From Actinoplanes octamycinicus (GTDB lineage: Bacteria; Actinomycetota; Actinomycetes; Mycobacteriales; Micromonosporaceae): DNA of 64,000 nt. The stretch's first letter is position 1; each line of letters starts with the position of its first letter. The stretch covers positions 310,001 through 374,000 of the forward strand of contig NZ_JACHNB010000001.1 of assembly GCF_014205225.1 (NCBI RefSeq), in the 5' to 3' direction. The notes beneath the pieces are model-generated. The model was not told where the DNA came from. It saw nothing but the letters and a program-made list of their open reading frames with translations, and searched no databases. Both the position numbers and the translations under genes were made by a program. Below, piece by piece: positions 8,346 through 17,155 of this stretch.

Positions 8346-9542
8346 GTGCCCCGTGAAGTACGCGAGGTCGTCTTCGTCGACGGCGTCCGCACCCCGTTCG
8401 GCAAGGCGGGCGGCATGTACGCCGAGACCCGCGCCGACGACCTGGTGATCCGCTGCATCCGAGAGCTGATCAAGCGGAATCCCCAGCTCCCCACCGACCG
8501 GGTGGACGAGGTCGCGATCGCGGCCACCACTCAGACCGGCGACCAGGGCCTGACCATCGGCCGGACCGCGGCCCTGCTGGCCGGGCTGCCCAAGACGGTG
8601 CCGGGTTACGCCGTCGACCGGATGTGCGCCGGCGCGATGACCGCGGTGACCAACGTCGCCGGCGGCATCGCCATGGGGGCGTACGACATCGCCGTGGCCG
8701 GTGGCGTCGAGCACATGGGCCGGCACCCGATGGGCGAGGGCGCCGACCCGAACCCGCGGATCCTGACCGAGAAGCTGGTCGACCCGTCCGCCCTGGTGAT
8801 GGGCTCGACCGCGGAGAACCTGCACGACCGGCTCCCGCACATCACCAAGGAGCGGACCGACGCGTTCGCGCTGAACTCGCAGCTCAAGGTCGCCAAGGCG
8901 TACGCCAACGGCAAGCTGCAGCCGGACATGGTCCCGGTCGCGATCCGCAGCTCCGAGCTGGGCTGGGGCCTGGCCACCGTGGACGAGGCGCCGCGCGAGA
9001 CCTCGATGGAGAAGCTCGCCACGCTGAAGACCCCGTTCCGCCCGCACGGCCGGATCACCGCGGGCAACGCGGCCGGCCTGAACGACGGCGCCACCGCGGC
9101 GATCCTCGCCGACGAGGCGACCGCCCGTGAGCTGGGCCTGCCGGTCGCCATGCGGCTGGTGTCGTTCGCCTACGCCGGTGTCGAGCCGGAGATCATGGGC
9201 TACGGCCCGATCCCGTCGACCGAGAAGGCGCTGAAGAAGGCCGGCCTGACCATCGACGACATCGGCCTGTTCGAGCTGAACGAGGCCTTCGCGGTGCAGG
9301 TGCTGGCGCTGCTCGACCACTACGGCATCGCCGACGACGACCCCCGGGTCAACCCGTGGGGCGGCGCGATCGCCATCGGCCACCCGCTGGCCTCCTCCGG
9401 CGTGCGCCTGATGACCCAGCTCGCCCGGCACTTCGAGGAGCACCCCGAGGTCCGGTACGGCATGAACGCGATGTGCATCGGTATCGGCATGGGTGGCACC
9501 GTGATCTGGGAGAACCCGAACTGGGAAGGCTTCGACAAGTGA
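8346..9542 (+). CDS. fadA: Acetyl-CoA acyltransferase (thiolase), FadA-type beta subunit
   Basis: A 398-residue thiolase. The nucleophilic Cys is C94 in DRMCAGAM. The NEAFA active-site motif, the GGAIAIGHPLASSG His motif and the C-terminal MCIGIGMGG Cys motif are all intact. It performs the final thiolytic step of beta-oxidation, releasing acetyl-CoA. The GTG at 8346 has GGAGG 5-9 nt upstream. Its stop overlaps the fadB start (AAGTGATC), so the pair is translationally coupled and probably forms the trifunctional complex. Confidence 0.93.
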   Translation: MPREVREVVFVDGVRTPFGKAGGMYAETRADDLVIRCIRELIKRNPQLPTDRVDEVAIAATTQTGDQGLTIGRTAALLAGLPKTVPGYAVDRMCAGAMTAVTNVAGGIAMGAYDIAVAGGVEHMGRHPMGEGADPNPRILTEKLVDPSALVMGSTAENLHDRLPHITKERTDAFALNSQLKVAKAYANGKLQPDMVPVAIRSSELGWGLATVDEAPRETSMEKLATLKTPFRPHGRITAGNAAGLNDGATAAILADEATARELGLPVAMRLVSFAYAGVEPEIMGYGPIPSTEKALKKAGLTIDDIGLFELNEAFAVQVLALLDHYGIADDDPRVNPWGGAIAIGHPLASSGVRLMTQLARHFEEHPEVRYGMNAMCIGIGMGGTVIWENPNWEGFDK

Positions 9543-11602
9543 TCGAGAACCCGAACGAGGTAGTGACCAAGGCGCTCCTGCGCTCCGTCCGGGTACCCGG
9601 TCTGGACAAGCCGGTCGCGCTGATCACCCTGGACAACGGCTTCGACCACAAGAAGCCGAACAGCTTCGGCCCGGCCGGCCTGACGTCGCTGGACGAGGCG
9701 ATCACCGCGGCCACCGCGGCGGACCCGGCGTTCATCGCGATCACCGGCAAGCCGTACATCTTCTGCGTCGGCGCCGACATCACCGGCATGCCGCTGATCG
9801 CGTCCCGCGACCAGGCCGTCGAGCTGGGCGAGCTGGGCCACCGGGTGTTCGCCCGGCTGAAGAACAGCGCGATCCCGACCTTCGCGTTCGTCAACGGCGC
9901 CGCCCTCGGCGGCGGCCTCGAGGTCGCCCTGCACTGCCACTACCGGACGGTCTCGTCCGGCGCGGCCGCGCTCGGCCTGCCCGAGGTCGCGATCGGCCTG
10001 ATCCCCGGCTGGGGCGGCTCCCAGCTGCTGCCGAACCTGATCGGCATCGCCGGCGCGGCCCAGGTGATCCTGCAGAACCCGCTGACCCAGAAGGTGCTGC
10101 GCCCGAAGCAGGCCAAGGAGCTGGGCGTCGCCGACGCGCTCTTCGAGGCCGCCGACTTCCTGGAGGACTCGCTCGCCTGGGCGGCCCGGGTCGTCAAGGG
10201 CGAGGTCACGGTGGAGCGCCCGGAGATCGACCGGGAGATGTGGGACGGCGTGCTCTGGTTCGCCAAGAACCAGCTGGACGAGAAGCTGCACGGCGCGGTC
10301 CCGTCCGCCAACAAGGCCCTGGAGCTGCTCGCCCTGGCCAAGGAGGCGTCCTTTGAGGACGGCACCGCGGCCGAGACCGAGGCGCTCGCCGACCTGATCA
10401 TGGGCGACGAGGCGCGGGCCAGCCTGTACGCGTTCGACCTGGTCCAGCGGCGCGCCAAGCGCCCGGTCGGGGTGCCGGACAAGTCGCTGGCCCGCAAGGT
10501 CACCAAGGTCGGCATCGTCGGCGCCGGCCTGATGGCGTCCCAGCTGGCCCTGCTCTTCCTGCGCCGCCTGCAGGTCCCGGTGGTGCTCACCGACCTGGAC
10601 CAGGAGCGGGTCGACAAGGGTGTGGCCTACGTCACCGGCGAGATCGACAAGCTGGTCGGCAAGCGCCGCCTGGACGAGGGCACCGCGGCCAAGCTGCGCG
10701 GCCTGATCAGCGGCTCGGTCGACAAGTCGGTCTTCGCCGACGCCGACTTCGTGATCGAGGCGGTCTTCGAGAACCTCGAGCTGAAGAAGAAGATCTGGGC
10801 CGAGTTCGAGACGATCGTCAAGCCGGAGGCGATCCTCGCCACCAACACCAGCTCGCTGTCGATCACCGACATGGCGGCCGACCTGCAGCACCCGGAGCGG
10901 GTCGTCGGCTTCCACTTCTTCAACCCGGTCGCGGTCCTCCCGCTCCTGGAGATCATCAAGGGCGAGAAGACCGACGACGCCACGCTGGCCACCGCGTTCG
11001 CCGTCGGCAAGGAGCTGAAGAAGTCCTCGGTGCTGGTCAAGGACGCCCCGGCGTTCGTGGTCAACCGGGTGCTCACCCGGTTCACCAGCGAGGTCTTCAA
11101 GGCCGTCGACGCCGGCACCCCGCTCGACGTGGTGAACGAGGCGTTCGACCCGATGGGCCTGCCGATGCGCCCGATCGCGCTGCTCCAGCTGGTCGGCCCA
11201 GCAGTCGCCTACCACGTCGGCGAGACCCTGCACCGCGCCTTCCCGGAGCGGTACGTGGACAGCCCGAACCTCAAGCGGATCGTCGACGCCGGCCTGCCGC
11301 TGCTGGTCGACGACGAGATCAACGCCGAGGTGGTGAAGCTGCTCGAGGTCGGCGACACCGTGCTCACCGGCGACGAGGTGCGGGCCAAGGCCCTCGCCGC
11401 GCTCGCCGAGGAGGTCCGGATCATGCTGGACGAGGGCGTGGTGGCCGAGGCGCAGGACATCGACCTGTGCATGATCCTCGGTGCCGGCTACCCGTTCCAC
11501 CTGGGCGGGATCACCCCGTACCTGGACCGCAGCGGCATCGCGGAGCAGGTCACCGGTAAGCGGTTCCTGCCGTCCGGCCTGGCGAACGTGCGCCGCGGCT
11601 GA
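9539..11602 (+). CDS. fadB: Fatty acid oxidation multienzyme: enoyl-CoA hydratase / 3-hydroxyacyl-CoA dehydrogenase
   Basis: A 687-residue bifunctional protein. Residues about 10-300 form a crotonase domain with the oxyanion-hole segments CVGADITG and GAALGGGLEVAL, and GLPEVAIGLIPGWGG. From about residue 323 the NAD-binding motif KVGIVGAGLMAS opens a 3-hydroxyacyl-CoA dehydrogenase domain with NTSSLSI, HFFNPV and the C-terminal helical domains. It catalyses hydration and NAD-linked oxidation of enoyl-CoA. The GTG at 9539 overlaps the fadA stop by 3 nt and has GGGAAGG upstream. A strong terminator follows 12 nt after the stop. Confidence 0.93.
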   Translation: MIENPNEVVTKALLRSVRVPGLDKPVALITLDNGFDHKKPNSFGPAGLTSLDEAITAATAADPAFIAITGKPYIFCVGADITGMPLIASRDQAVELGELGHRVFARLKNSAIPTFAFVNGAALGGGLEVALHCHYRTVSSGAAALGLPEVAIGLIPGWGGSQLLPNLIGIAGAAQVILQNPLTQKVLRPKQAKELGVADALFEAADFLEDSLAWAARVVKGEVTVERPEIDREMWDGVLWFAKNQLDEKLHGAVPSANKALELLALAKEASFEDGTAAETEALADLIMGDEARASLYAFDLVQRRAKRPVGVPDKSLARKVTKVGIVGAGLMASQLALLFLRRLQVPVVLTDLDQERVDKGVAYVTGEIDKLVGKRRLDEGTAAKLRGLISGSVDKSVFADADFVIEAVFENLELKKKIWAEFETIVKPEAILATNTSSLSITDMAADLQHPERVVGFHFFNPVAVLPLLEIIKGEKTDDATLATAFAVGKELKKSSVLVKDAPAFVVNRVLTRFTSEVFKAVDAGTPLDVVNEAFDPMGLPMRPIALLQLVGPAVAYHVGETLHRAFPERYVDSPNLKRIVDAGLPLLVDDEINAEVVKLLEVGDTVLTGDEVRAKALAALAEEVRIMLDEGVVAEAQDIDLCMILGAGYPFHLGGITPYLDRSGIAEQVTGKRFLPSGLANVRRG

Positions 11603-11614
11603 TAACGGTTCATC

Positions 11615-11652
11615 GACGCCCTCGCCCGGATCCCGGGCGAGGGCGTCTTTTT
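11615..11652 (+). terminator. Rho-independent terminator of fadAB
   Basis: A perfect 15-bp stem (11615-11629 with 11633-11647, loop ATC) is followed directly by five T. It is a canonical intrinsic terminator, placed 13 nt after the fadB stop. Confidence 0.93.
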
Positions 11653-11708
11653 GTCACTCCCCGCGGATAAGCTGCGCCGCACTACAACTTGATCGTGGAG
11701 CCCGTCGC

Positions 11709-12524
11709 ATGTCGCAGGACCCTTATTCCGGCCAGCCCTTCCCCGGCATGCCGAACCCGAATGTTCCGGGCTCGGTGCCACCCGCCTACGGCCCCCCGCC
11801 GCCCGGTTACGGCCCGGCGCCGGAGCAGCCGCCGACCCAGCCCTTCACCCCCGGCTACGCCCAGCCCGGCTACGGTCAGCCGCCCCCGTTCGGCCAGCCG
11901 GGCTACGGCCAGCCCGGCTTCCCGCCGCCCGCGCCGAGGAAGTCCCGGGTGCTGCCGATCGTGCTGCTCTCCATCGCGATCGTGCTGGTGCTCTGCGTCG
12001 GCGGCATCGTGGCGATCGCGGTGCTGGCCGACAAGGAGAACGACGACACCGGGTCGCCCGCCTCGAAGATCACCGTCGTCGAGCCGGAGACCCTGGGCGG
12101 CCGGCCGAAACTGACCACCAGCGAGTTCGGCGACATCACCAAGACGATGGAGGACGGCCTGCTCAAGGGCTACCCGGGCGCCACCACGTCGTTCGGCGCG
12201 TTCTACGGCGCCCCGGCGAAGAAGAACATGGTGATGGCGATCGGCGTGGCCGCCCCGATCCCGAACCCGGACCTGGAGCTCAGCAAGAACATCACCAGCA
12301 TGAGCCTGACCGGCATCTCGGTGGAGGACATCGTCGCGGTCGACACCGGGTCCTACGGCGGGGCCGCCAAGTGCGGCAGCGGCGAGACCGCCGGCGTCGA
12401 CCTCGCCGTCTGCATCTGGAGCGACAAGGGCAGCGTCGGCATGCTGGTGTGGTACTACACCTCGGTCAGCAAGGCCAAGGCGGAGCTGCCCGAGCTCCGC
12501 GACCAGATCGAGAAGGTCGGCTAG
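11709..12524 (+). CDS. Proline/glycine-rich single-pass membrane protein, unknown function
   Basis: A 271-residue protein. The cytoplasmic N terminus (about 80 residues) is made of PGYGQP-type low-complexity repeats. One membrane helix follows (VLPIVLLSIAIVLVLCVGGIVAIAVLA), and then a roughly 160-residue extracytoplasmic domain of no family I recognise, containing two Cys (AAKCGSG and LAVCIW) that could form a disulfide. This architecture is common for actinobacterial surface proteins. The ATG at 11709 has GGAG upstream. Its 3' end overlaps the converging histidine kinase gene by 4 bp. A link to that kinase is possible but unsupported by sequence. Confidence 0.75.
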   Translation: MSQDPYSGQPFPGMPNPNVPGSVPPAYGPPPPGYGPAPEQPPTQPFTPGYAQPGYGQPPPFGQPGYGQPGFPPPAPRKSRVLPIVLLSIAIVLVLCVGGIVAIAVLADKENDDTGSPASKITVVEPETLGGRPKLTTSEFGDITKTMEDGLLKGYPGATTSFGAFYGAPAKKNMVMAIGVAAPIPNPDLELSKNITSMSLTGISVEDIVAVDTGSYGGAAKCGSGETAGVDLAVCIWSDKGSVGMLVWYYTSVSKAKAELPELRDQIEKVG

Positions 12525-13756
12525 CGCCCCGCCCGGGGCACGCTGGCGGTCGCCGCCACCACCGGTGTGGTGTCGGCGGCCGGCAGCGAGACGGTGACCT
12601 CCAGGCCGCCGTCGGCCAGCGCGATCGCCGACACCGTGCCGCCGTGCGCGTCGCACACCGCCCGGACGATCGACAGGCCCAGCCCGGAGCCGCGTGACCC
12701 GGTCCGCTCCCAGCCACCCCGGCGGAACGGTTCGAAGAGCCCCGGCACCTCGGTCTGCTCGACCTCGTGCCCGGTGTTGCCGACGATCAGCCGGGCCTGG
12801 CCGTCCACCGACTCGGTGCGCAGCCACAGCCGGCCGAGCAGGTGGTTGTACCGGATCGCGTTCTCGATCAGGTTGCCGGCCAGCCGGTCCAGCAGGCTCG
12901 GGTCGCCGACCACCGGCGCCGCGGTCAGGTCGGTGGTCACCTCCAGCTTCATCCGCTCGGCCTCGGTCCGCACCGCGGACAGCGCGTTGTAGACGCTGGT
13001 GGCCAGGTCGGCCGGCACCTTGCGGACCAGCCGCCGGCCGGACTGCGCCTCCGAGCGGGCCAGCACCAGCAGCGCGTCGACCAGGCCGTTCGCCCGGGTC
13101 GAGGCGTCCCGGACCACCCGGGCCATCCGGCGGTACTCGGCGACGTCGGCGTCCGGGTCGCTGAGTGTCACGTCGATCTCGGTGCGCATCACCGCGAGCG
13201 GGGTGCGCAGCTCGTGCGACGCGTTCGCGACGAACCTCTTCTGCGACTCGAACGCGCCGGCCAGCCGGTCCAGCATCGCGTCGAAGGTGCGGGCCAGCTC
13301 GGCCACCTCGTCGTCCGCCCCGGCGTACCGGATCCGCTGGTCCAGGGTCTCCTCACCGAGCCGCTGCGCGGTCTGCGTGACGGTGTGCAGCGGGCGCAGC
13401 GCCCGGCGGGTCACCAGGTATCCCCCGGCGATCCCGATGATGCCGATCGCGACCAGCGCGCTCAGGCCCTTGACCAGCAGCTCGTCCGAGGCCTGGTCGA
13501 CCATCTCGGTCTGCCAGCCGCGCGCCTCCTCGACCTTGCCGTTGTTCAGTGTCACGGTCGACCCGGCCATCAGCTCGTCGGCCGGGTGCAGCGACTCGTC
13601 GACCAGCAGCCAGGCCAGCACCACCAGCACCGCGCCGGCCGCGACCAGCAGGATCCCGTTCAGCAGGGTGAGCCGCAGCCGCAGCGTGGGCCGGGTCAGC
13701 CGGCGCAGCAGTCCCTGGGGCTGGACCGCCGGTTGCTGCCCCTGGTAGATCGTCAC
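12521..13756 (-). CDS. Sensor histidine kinase (HAMP-HisKA-HATPase)
   Basis: A 411-residue membrane kinase. Two hydrophobic segments (about residues 28-50 and 95-115) bracket a short, roughly 45-residue extracytoplasmic loop. A HAMP domain follows (RALRPLHTV...EVAELARTFDAML). The phospho-accepting His lies in NASHELRTPLAV (about 182). The ATP-binding domain has NLIENAIRYN, and G boxes GSRGSGLGLSIV. It is translationally coupled (4-bp overlap) downstream of the OmpR-type regulator. The signal is unknown; the adjacent propeller proteins are plausible partners or targets. Confidence 0.9.
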   Translation of the reverse strand: MTIYQGQQPAVQPQGLLRRLTRPTLRLRLTLLNGILLVAAGAVLVVLAWLLVDESLHPADELMAGSTVTLNNGKVEEARGWQTEMVDQASDELLVKGLSALVAIGIIGIAGGYLVTRRALRPLHTVTQTAQRLGEETLDQRIRYAGADDEVAELARTFDAMLDRLAGAFESQKRFVANASHELRTPLAVMRTEIDVTLSDPDADVAEYRRMARVVRDASTRANGLVDALLVLARSEAQSGRRLVRKVPADLATSVYNALSAVRTEAERMKLEVTTDLTAAPVVGDPSLLDRLAGNLIENAIRYNHLLGRLWLRTESVDGQARLIVGNTGHEVEQTEVPGLFEPFRRGGWERTGSRGSGLGLSIVRAVCDAHGGTVSAIALADGGLEVTVSLPAADTTPVVAATASVPRAGR

Positions 13757-14415
13757 GTGGTCACGACCCGGTACCCGGCGCCGACCACGGTGTCGATCAG
13801 CGGCGGATCGCCGAGCTTCTTCCGTAAGGTCATCACGGTCACCCGGACCGTGGTGGTGAACGGGTCGGTGTTCGCGTCCCAGACCCGCTCCAGCAGCTCC
13901 TCGCTGGAGACCACCGCGCCGCTCGCCTTGAGCAGCACCTCCAGCACGCCGAACTCCTTGTTGGTCAGGTCGACCGGCAGGCCGCCCCGGGTCACCGCGC
14001 GCTTGGCCGGGTCGAGCACCAGGTTGCCGACGCTGAACACCGGCGGGGCGGGCGGGGTGGCCCGCCGGCCGAGCGCCTGCACCCGGGCCACCAGCTCGTC
14101 GAAGGCGAACGGCTTGGGCAGGTAGTCGTCGGCGCCCAGCTGCAGCCCCTCGACCCGCTCGGCGACCGAGCCGCTGGCGGTCAGCATCAGCACCCGGGTC
14201 AGCGCGCCGGACTCGACCAGCGCCGCGCAGATCTCGTCGCCGTGCATGCCGGGCAGGTCCCGGTCCAGCACCACCACGTCGTAGCGGGTCACGTAGGCCA
14301 TCTCGTGACCCTGCAAGCCGTCGTACGCCACGTCGACCGCCATCCCGTGCCGCCGCAAGCCGCGAGCGATCGCGTCGGCCATCGTCCGCTCGTCCTCCAC
14401 CACCAGCACGCGCAC
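13753..14415 (-). CDS. OmpR/PhoB-family response regulator
   Basis: A 220-residue regulator. The receiver domain has the acidic pair in VVEDER, phospho-acceptor Asp near residue 51 in VVLDRDLPG, the LTAS Thr/Ser and the KPFAFDEL Lys. A winged-helix effector domain follows (VDLTNKEFGVLEVLL ... VRVTVMTLRKKLGDP). The GTG at 13-15 bases beyond 14400 was chosen because translation then starts directly with RVLVVEDE and GGAGG lies 7 nt upstream. It lies 37 nt downstream of three propeller genes and overlaps the kinase gene by 4 bp. The 11-bp-spaced direct repeat at 18471-18490 is a candidate target. Confidence 0.92.
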   Translation of the reverse strand: MRVLVVEDERTMADAIARGLRRHGMAVDVAYDGLQGHEMAYVTRYDVVVLDRDLPGMHGDEICAALVESGALTRVLMLTASGSVAERVEGLQLGADDYLPKPFAFDELVARVQALGRRATPPAPPVFSVGNLVLDPAKRAVTRGGLPVDLTNKEFGVLEVLLKASGAVVSSEELLERVWDANTDPFTTTVRVTVMTLRKKLGDPPLIDTVVGAGYRVVTT

Positions 14416-14452
14416 CGCAGTTCCTCCATCAAGACGCCGCCGTAGCTGCAGG

Positions 14453-15754
14453 CTACCCAAGCCGCCACACCCCGACCGTGGCGTCGATCCGGCGGCAGAC
14501 CAGGGCCCGCGGCACGATCGCGCAGTCGCCGGTGACCCGGGCCGCGGTGCCGAGCAGCTCGACCCGGCGGCGGGCCGGGTCCAGCACGCCGTACCAGACC
14601 CGATCCTCGCCGATCACCGAGCGGATCACGTAGGCGGTGCCGGGCGCCGGACCCGGCCCGGCCGCGCGCCACACGCCGGCCGAGCCGAGCACGTCGCCGG
14701 TGTCCGCCCGGACCACCACCAGCTGCGGCTCGGCCACGTCCGGCCAGCCGACCAGCAGATAGTCGCCGACCCGGGCGGAGTACTCCCAGCGGTCCGAGGC
14801 CCACCGCTCCCGGCCGGTGCGCGGGTCGATCACCAGGATCCCGCGCTGCGGCAGGTACGCGCAGATCAGGTCCCCGCACGCGGTCGGCCCCCGGTACCAG
14901 CTCAGGTTCATCCCGTTGTGCCAGCGGGGCGCCAGGCCGGCCGCGGCGTCGTACCCGGTGGTGCCGGCCGCCCCGGCGCTGAGCAGCACCAGGTCGCCGG
15001 CCGGCCAGAGCGCGGTGGTCACCCCGGCCCGGCGCTCCGGCACCGGGGTCTGCGCGAGCAGCCGCCCGGACCGGGTCTCGTAGACCTTCAGCCGGGCCCC
15101 GGCGGTCAGCACGAACAGCCGCTCCGGATAGCCCCCGGCGCTGTCGCCGACCGCCACGTCGTCGCCGGCCGGCTGGTGCACCGTCCACCGCACCGCCCCG
15201 GTCTCCAGGTCCACCCCGTGCCAGTCGGCGTCCGGGAACTCGGCGGCCTCCTGCCGGACCAGCGCCAGCCCGGCGTCCGCCCGCACCCCGATCAGCGCGG
15301 CCGGGCGCTGCCAGAGCGGCCGGTCCACCCCGGCGCGCAGGGCGACCGTGCTGAACGTGGCGGTCCCCTCGTCCTGGTAGGTCACCAGCATCCGGTCCGC
15401 CCCGGCCGACACCACGCTCTGCACGTTGCCGCTGACCCGGATGGTGTTGCGAGCCAGCGGGGTGACGCCGGGCAGCAGGTAGGTCCGGATGGTCTGCTCG
15501 CGCACCCGGGCACCGACCGGCTGGCCGGCGCCGACCACGTAGAGCCGGTCGCCGGAGACCCGCATCGCGTCACCCAGGCCGGCCGGGACGATCACCGGCG
15601 GCTCCGGCGGGCGGGCGTACGCCGCCCCGCCGAGCAGCGCGGTCAGCACCCCGGTGAGCACCGCGAGCAGCACCCGGGCGCGGGCCGGTGGCTCCGGGTC
15701 GGGCACCCGGCCGCCGGACCGCGCATCGCCCAGGTCGATCAGGACATCTGACAC
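14453..15754 (-). CDS. Membrane-anchored PQQ-like beta-propeller protein (paralogue 3 of 3)
   Basis: A 433-residue protein. The short cytoplasmic tail begins with the motif DVLIDLGD, one membrane helix follows (ARVLLAVLTGVLTALLGGAAYA), then an extracytoplasmic domain of repeated propeller blades. Blades are visible as (V/L)DLETGAVRW, YETRSGRLL, IDPRTGRERW and RADTGDVLG. The C-terminal CRRIDATVGVWRLG parallels the two neighbours. PQQ-like repeats do not by themselves imply PQQ binding, and quinoprotein dehydrogenase ligands are not evident. It is likely a binding or sensor scaffold and is followed at 37 nt by the response regulator. Confidence 0.85.
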   Translation of the reverse strand: MSDVLIDLGDARSGGRVPDPEPPARARVLLAVLTGVLTALLGGAAYARPPEPPVIVPAGLGDAMRVSGDRLYVVGAGQPVGARVREQTIRTYLLPGVTPLARNTIRVSGNVQSVVSAGADRMLVTYQDEGTATFSTVALRAGVDRPLWQRPAALIGVRADAGLALVRQEAAEFPDADWHGVDLETGAVRWTVHQPAGDDVAVGDSAGGYPERLFVLTAGARLKVYETRSGRLLAQTPVPERRAGVTTALWPAGDLVLLSAGAAGTTGYDAAAGLAPRWHNGMNLSWYRGPTACGDLICAYLPQRGILVIDPRTGRERWASDRWEYSARVGDYLLVGWPDVAEPQLVVVRADTGDVLGSAGVWRAAGPGPAPGTAYVIRSVIGEDRVWYGVLDPARRRVELLGTAARVTGDCAIVPRALVCRRIDATVGVWRLG

Positions 15755-15797
15755 GCCGCGCCCCCCTGTGGGACCTCCCCAGTGTGCGCGCCGCGGG

Positions 15798-17129
15798 TCA
15801 GATCCGGTATGCCCAGAGGCGCAGCCCGCCGGACGACCGGCAGACCAGGAAGGCCCGGTCCGAGTCGCAGTCGCCCAGCCCGGCGCCGGCCACCCCGAGC
15901 CGGCGGATCTCGGCGTGCCCGGGCACCACCGCGGCGAACGCCTGCCCGCTCCGGCCCTCCGCGCGGCGCAGCAGCAGCGGCTGGTCGGCCGCCCCGGCCA
16001 CCTCGCCGGTCCAGCCGGCCAGGTCGACCCGGGTGGCGCCGGTGCGCGGGTCGGTCAGCCGCACCGGCTCGCCGGTGGCCGCGTCGGTCTGCAGCACGTA
16101 ACCGGCGCGCAGGGTCAGGTCGACGTCCTCCTGCACCCGCCACCGGGCCCGGCCGGTGCCCGGGTCGAGGACCCGCAGGTCGCCGTGCCCGCCGTCGCAG
16201 AGCACTCCCTGGCAGTCGGCCGGGTCGGCGAGCAGCTCCGCGTCCCGGGTGTCCCGGGACCACAGCTGCCGCAGGTCACGCGCCCGGAAGGCCACCTGCC
16301 GGCTCGGCTCCCGGTAGCTGACCAGGGCGACGTCGCCGAGCAGCGACGAACTGGCCGGGCCGTGCCCGCCCAGCTGCGGCAGCTCGGCCTCGCGCAGCAC
16401 CGCCCCGCTCACCCCGTCGACCAGGCTGAGCAGCCGGGACGAGGTGATCAGCACGGCCGGGGCGGCGCCGGGCAGCACGTCGACGGTCACCGAGCCGCCC
16501 GGCGTGGCCGTCCACAGCGTCCGCCCGTCGGCCAGGTCCAGGCCGCGGACCTCGGTGCGCAGCGGCGGCTCGGTGTGCGGCTCGCCGGTGGCGGTGAAGT
16601 AGAGCGGGCCCGGGTCGCCGGACTCCTGGTCGTACTCGGTGCCGGGGCGGAACACCCGGTCCACCGTGACGCCGGCGCCGCTGCCGGCCAGCACGCTCAC
16701 CGCGATCGGCGACGACCAGCGGATCCGGCCGGTCGCCGCGTCCACCGCGGTGGTGGCCACCCCGGCGGTCAGCAGCACCACCTCGCCGGCCTGCCGGACG
16801 GTGACCGAGGCGGCCGGGACCACGCCCGGTTCGTCGCCGACCGGCACCCGGGTGGTCCACAGCCGGACCGGCGGGCGGGCCGGGCCCCAGGCGGTCACGG
16901 CGGGCAGCGCCCCGGTGGTGTCGACGGTGTAGACCTGGCCGCCGGCCAGCTCGATCGGGCCGTCCGGGGCGGGCACCGTGCCGAGGTAGCGCCAGACGAT
17001 CCCGGCGGCCGGCGCGGCGCCGCCCACGGCGGCGAGCAGGATCAGGGTGAGCAGCAGGCGGGTCCGCCGGGAGGCGGCGAGCGGCGGGCGCGAGGCAGGC
17101 AGCGGGGCGTCACGGTCCAGCTCGATCAC
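15798..17129 (-). CDS. Membrane-anchored PQQ-like beta-propeller protein (paralogue 2 of 3)
   Basis: A 443-residue paralogue of its two neighbours. It opens with MIELDRD, the same short acidic N-terminal motif, followed by one membrane helix (LLLTLILLAAVGGAAPAAGIV). Propeller blades include VDAATGRIRWSS, LDLADGRTLWTA, RARDLRQLWS, LDPGTGRARW and LTDPRTGATR. It ends LVCRSSGGLRLWAYRI. A Cys pair (ADCQGVLCDG) may be disulfide-bonded outside the cell. The GTG at 17127-17129 has AAAGGGG about 8 nt upstream. The gap to the preceding gene is 26 nt, so it is co-transcribed. Confidence 0.85.
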   Translation of the reverse strand: MIELDRDAPLPASRPPLAASRRTRLLLTLILLAAVGGAAPAAGIVWRYLGTVPAPDGPIELAGGQVYTVDTTGALPAVTAWGPARPPVRLWTTRVPVGDEPGVVPAASVTVRQAGEVVLLTAGVATTAVDAATGRIRWSSPIAVSVLAGSGAGVTVDRVFRPGTEYDQESGDPGPLYFTATGEPHTEPPLRTEVRGLDLADGRTLWTATPGGSVTVDVLPGAAPAVLITSSRLLSLVDGVSGAVLREAELPQLGGHGPASSSLLGDVALVSYREPSRQVAFRARDLRQLWSRDTRDAELLADPADCQGVLCDGGHGDLRVLDPGTGRARWRVQEDVDLTLRAGYVLQTDAATGEPVRLTDPRTGATRVDLAGWTGEVAGAADQPLLLRRAEGRSGQAFAAVVPGHAEIRRLGVAGAGLGDCDSDRAFLVCRSSGGLRLWAYRI

Positions 17130-17155
17130 CGTCGGCCCCTTTGTCGGTACGGCGG

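Noticed and set aside
9320..11500. A 726-codon open frame antisense to fadA-fadB
   Set aside because: High-GC coding sequence routinely leaves the opposite strand open. The translation is a low-diversity Arg/Gly/Leu/Asp mix without domains, while the sense strand encodes clear fadA and fadB.
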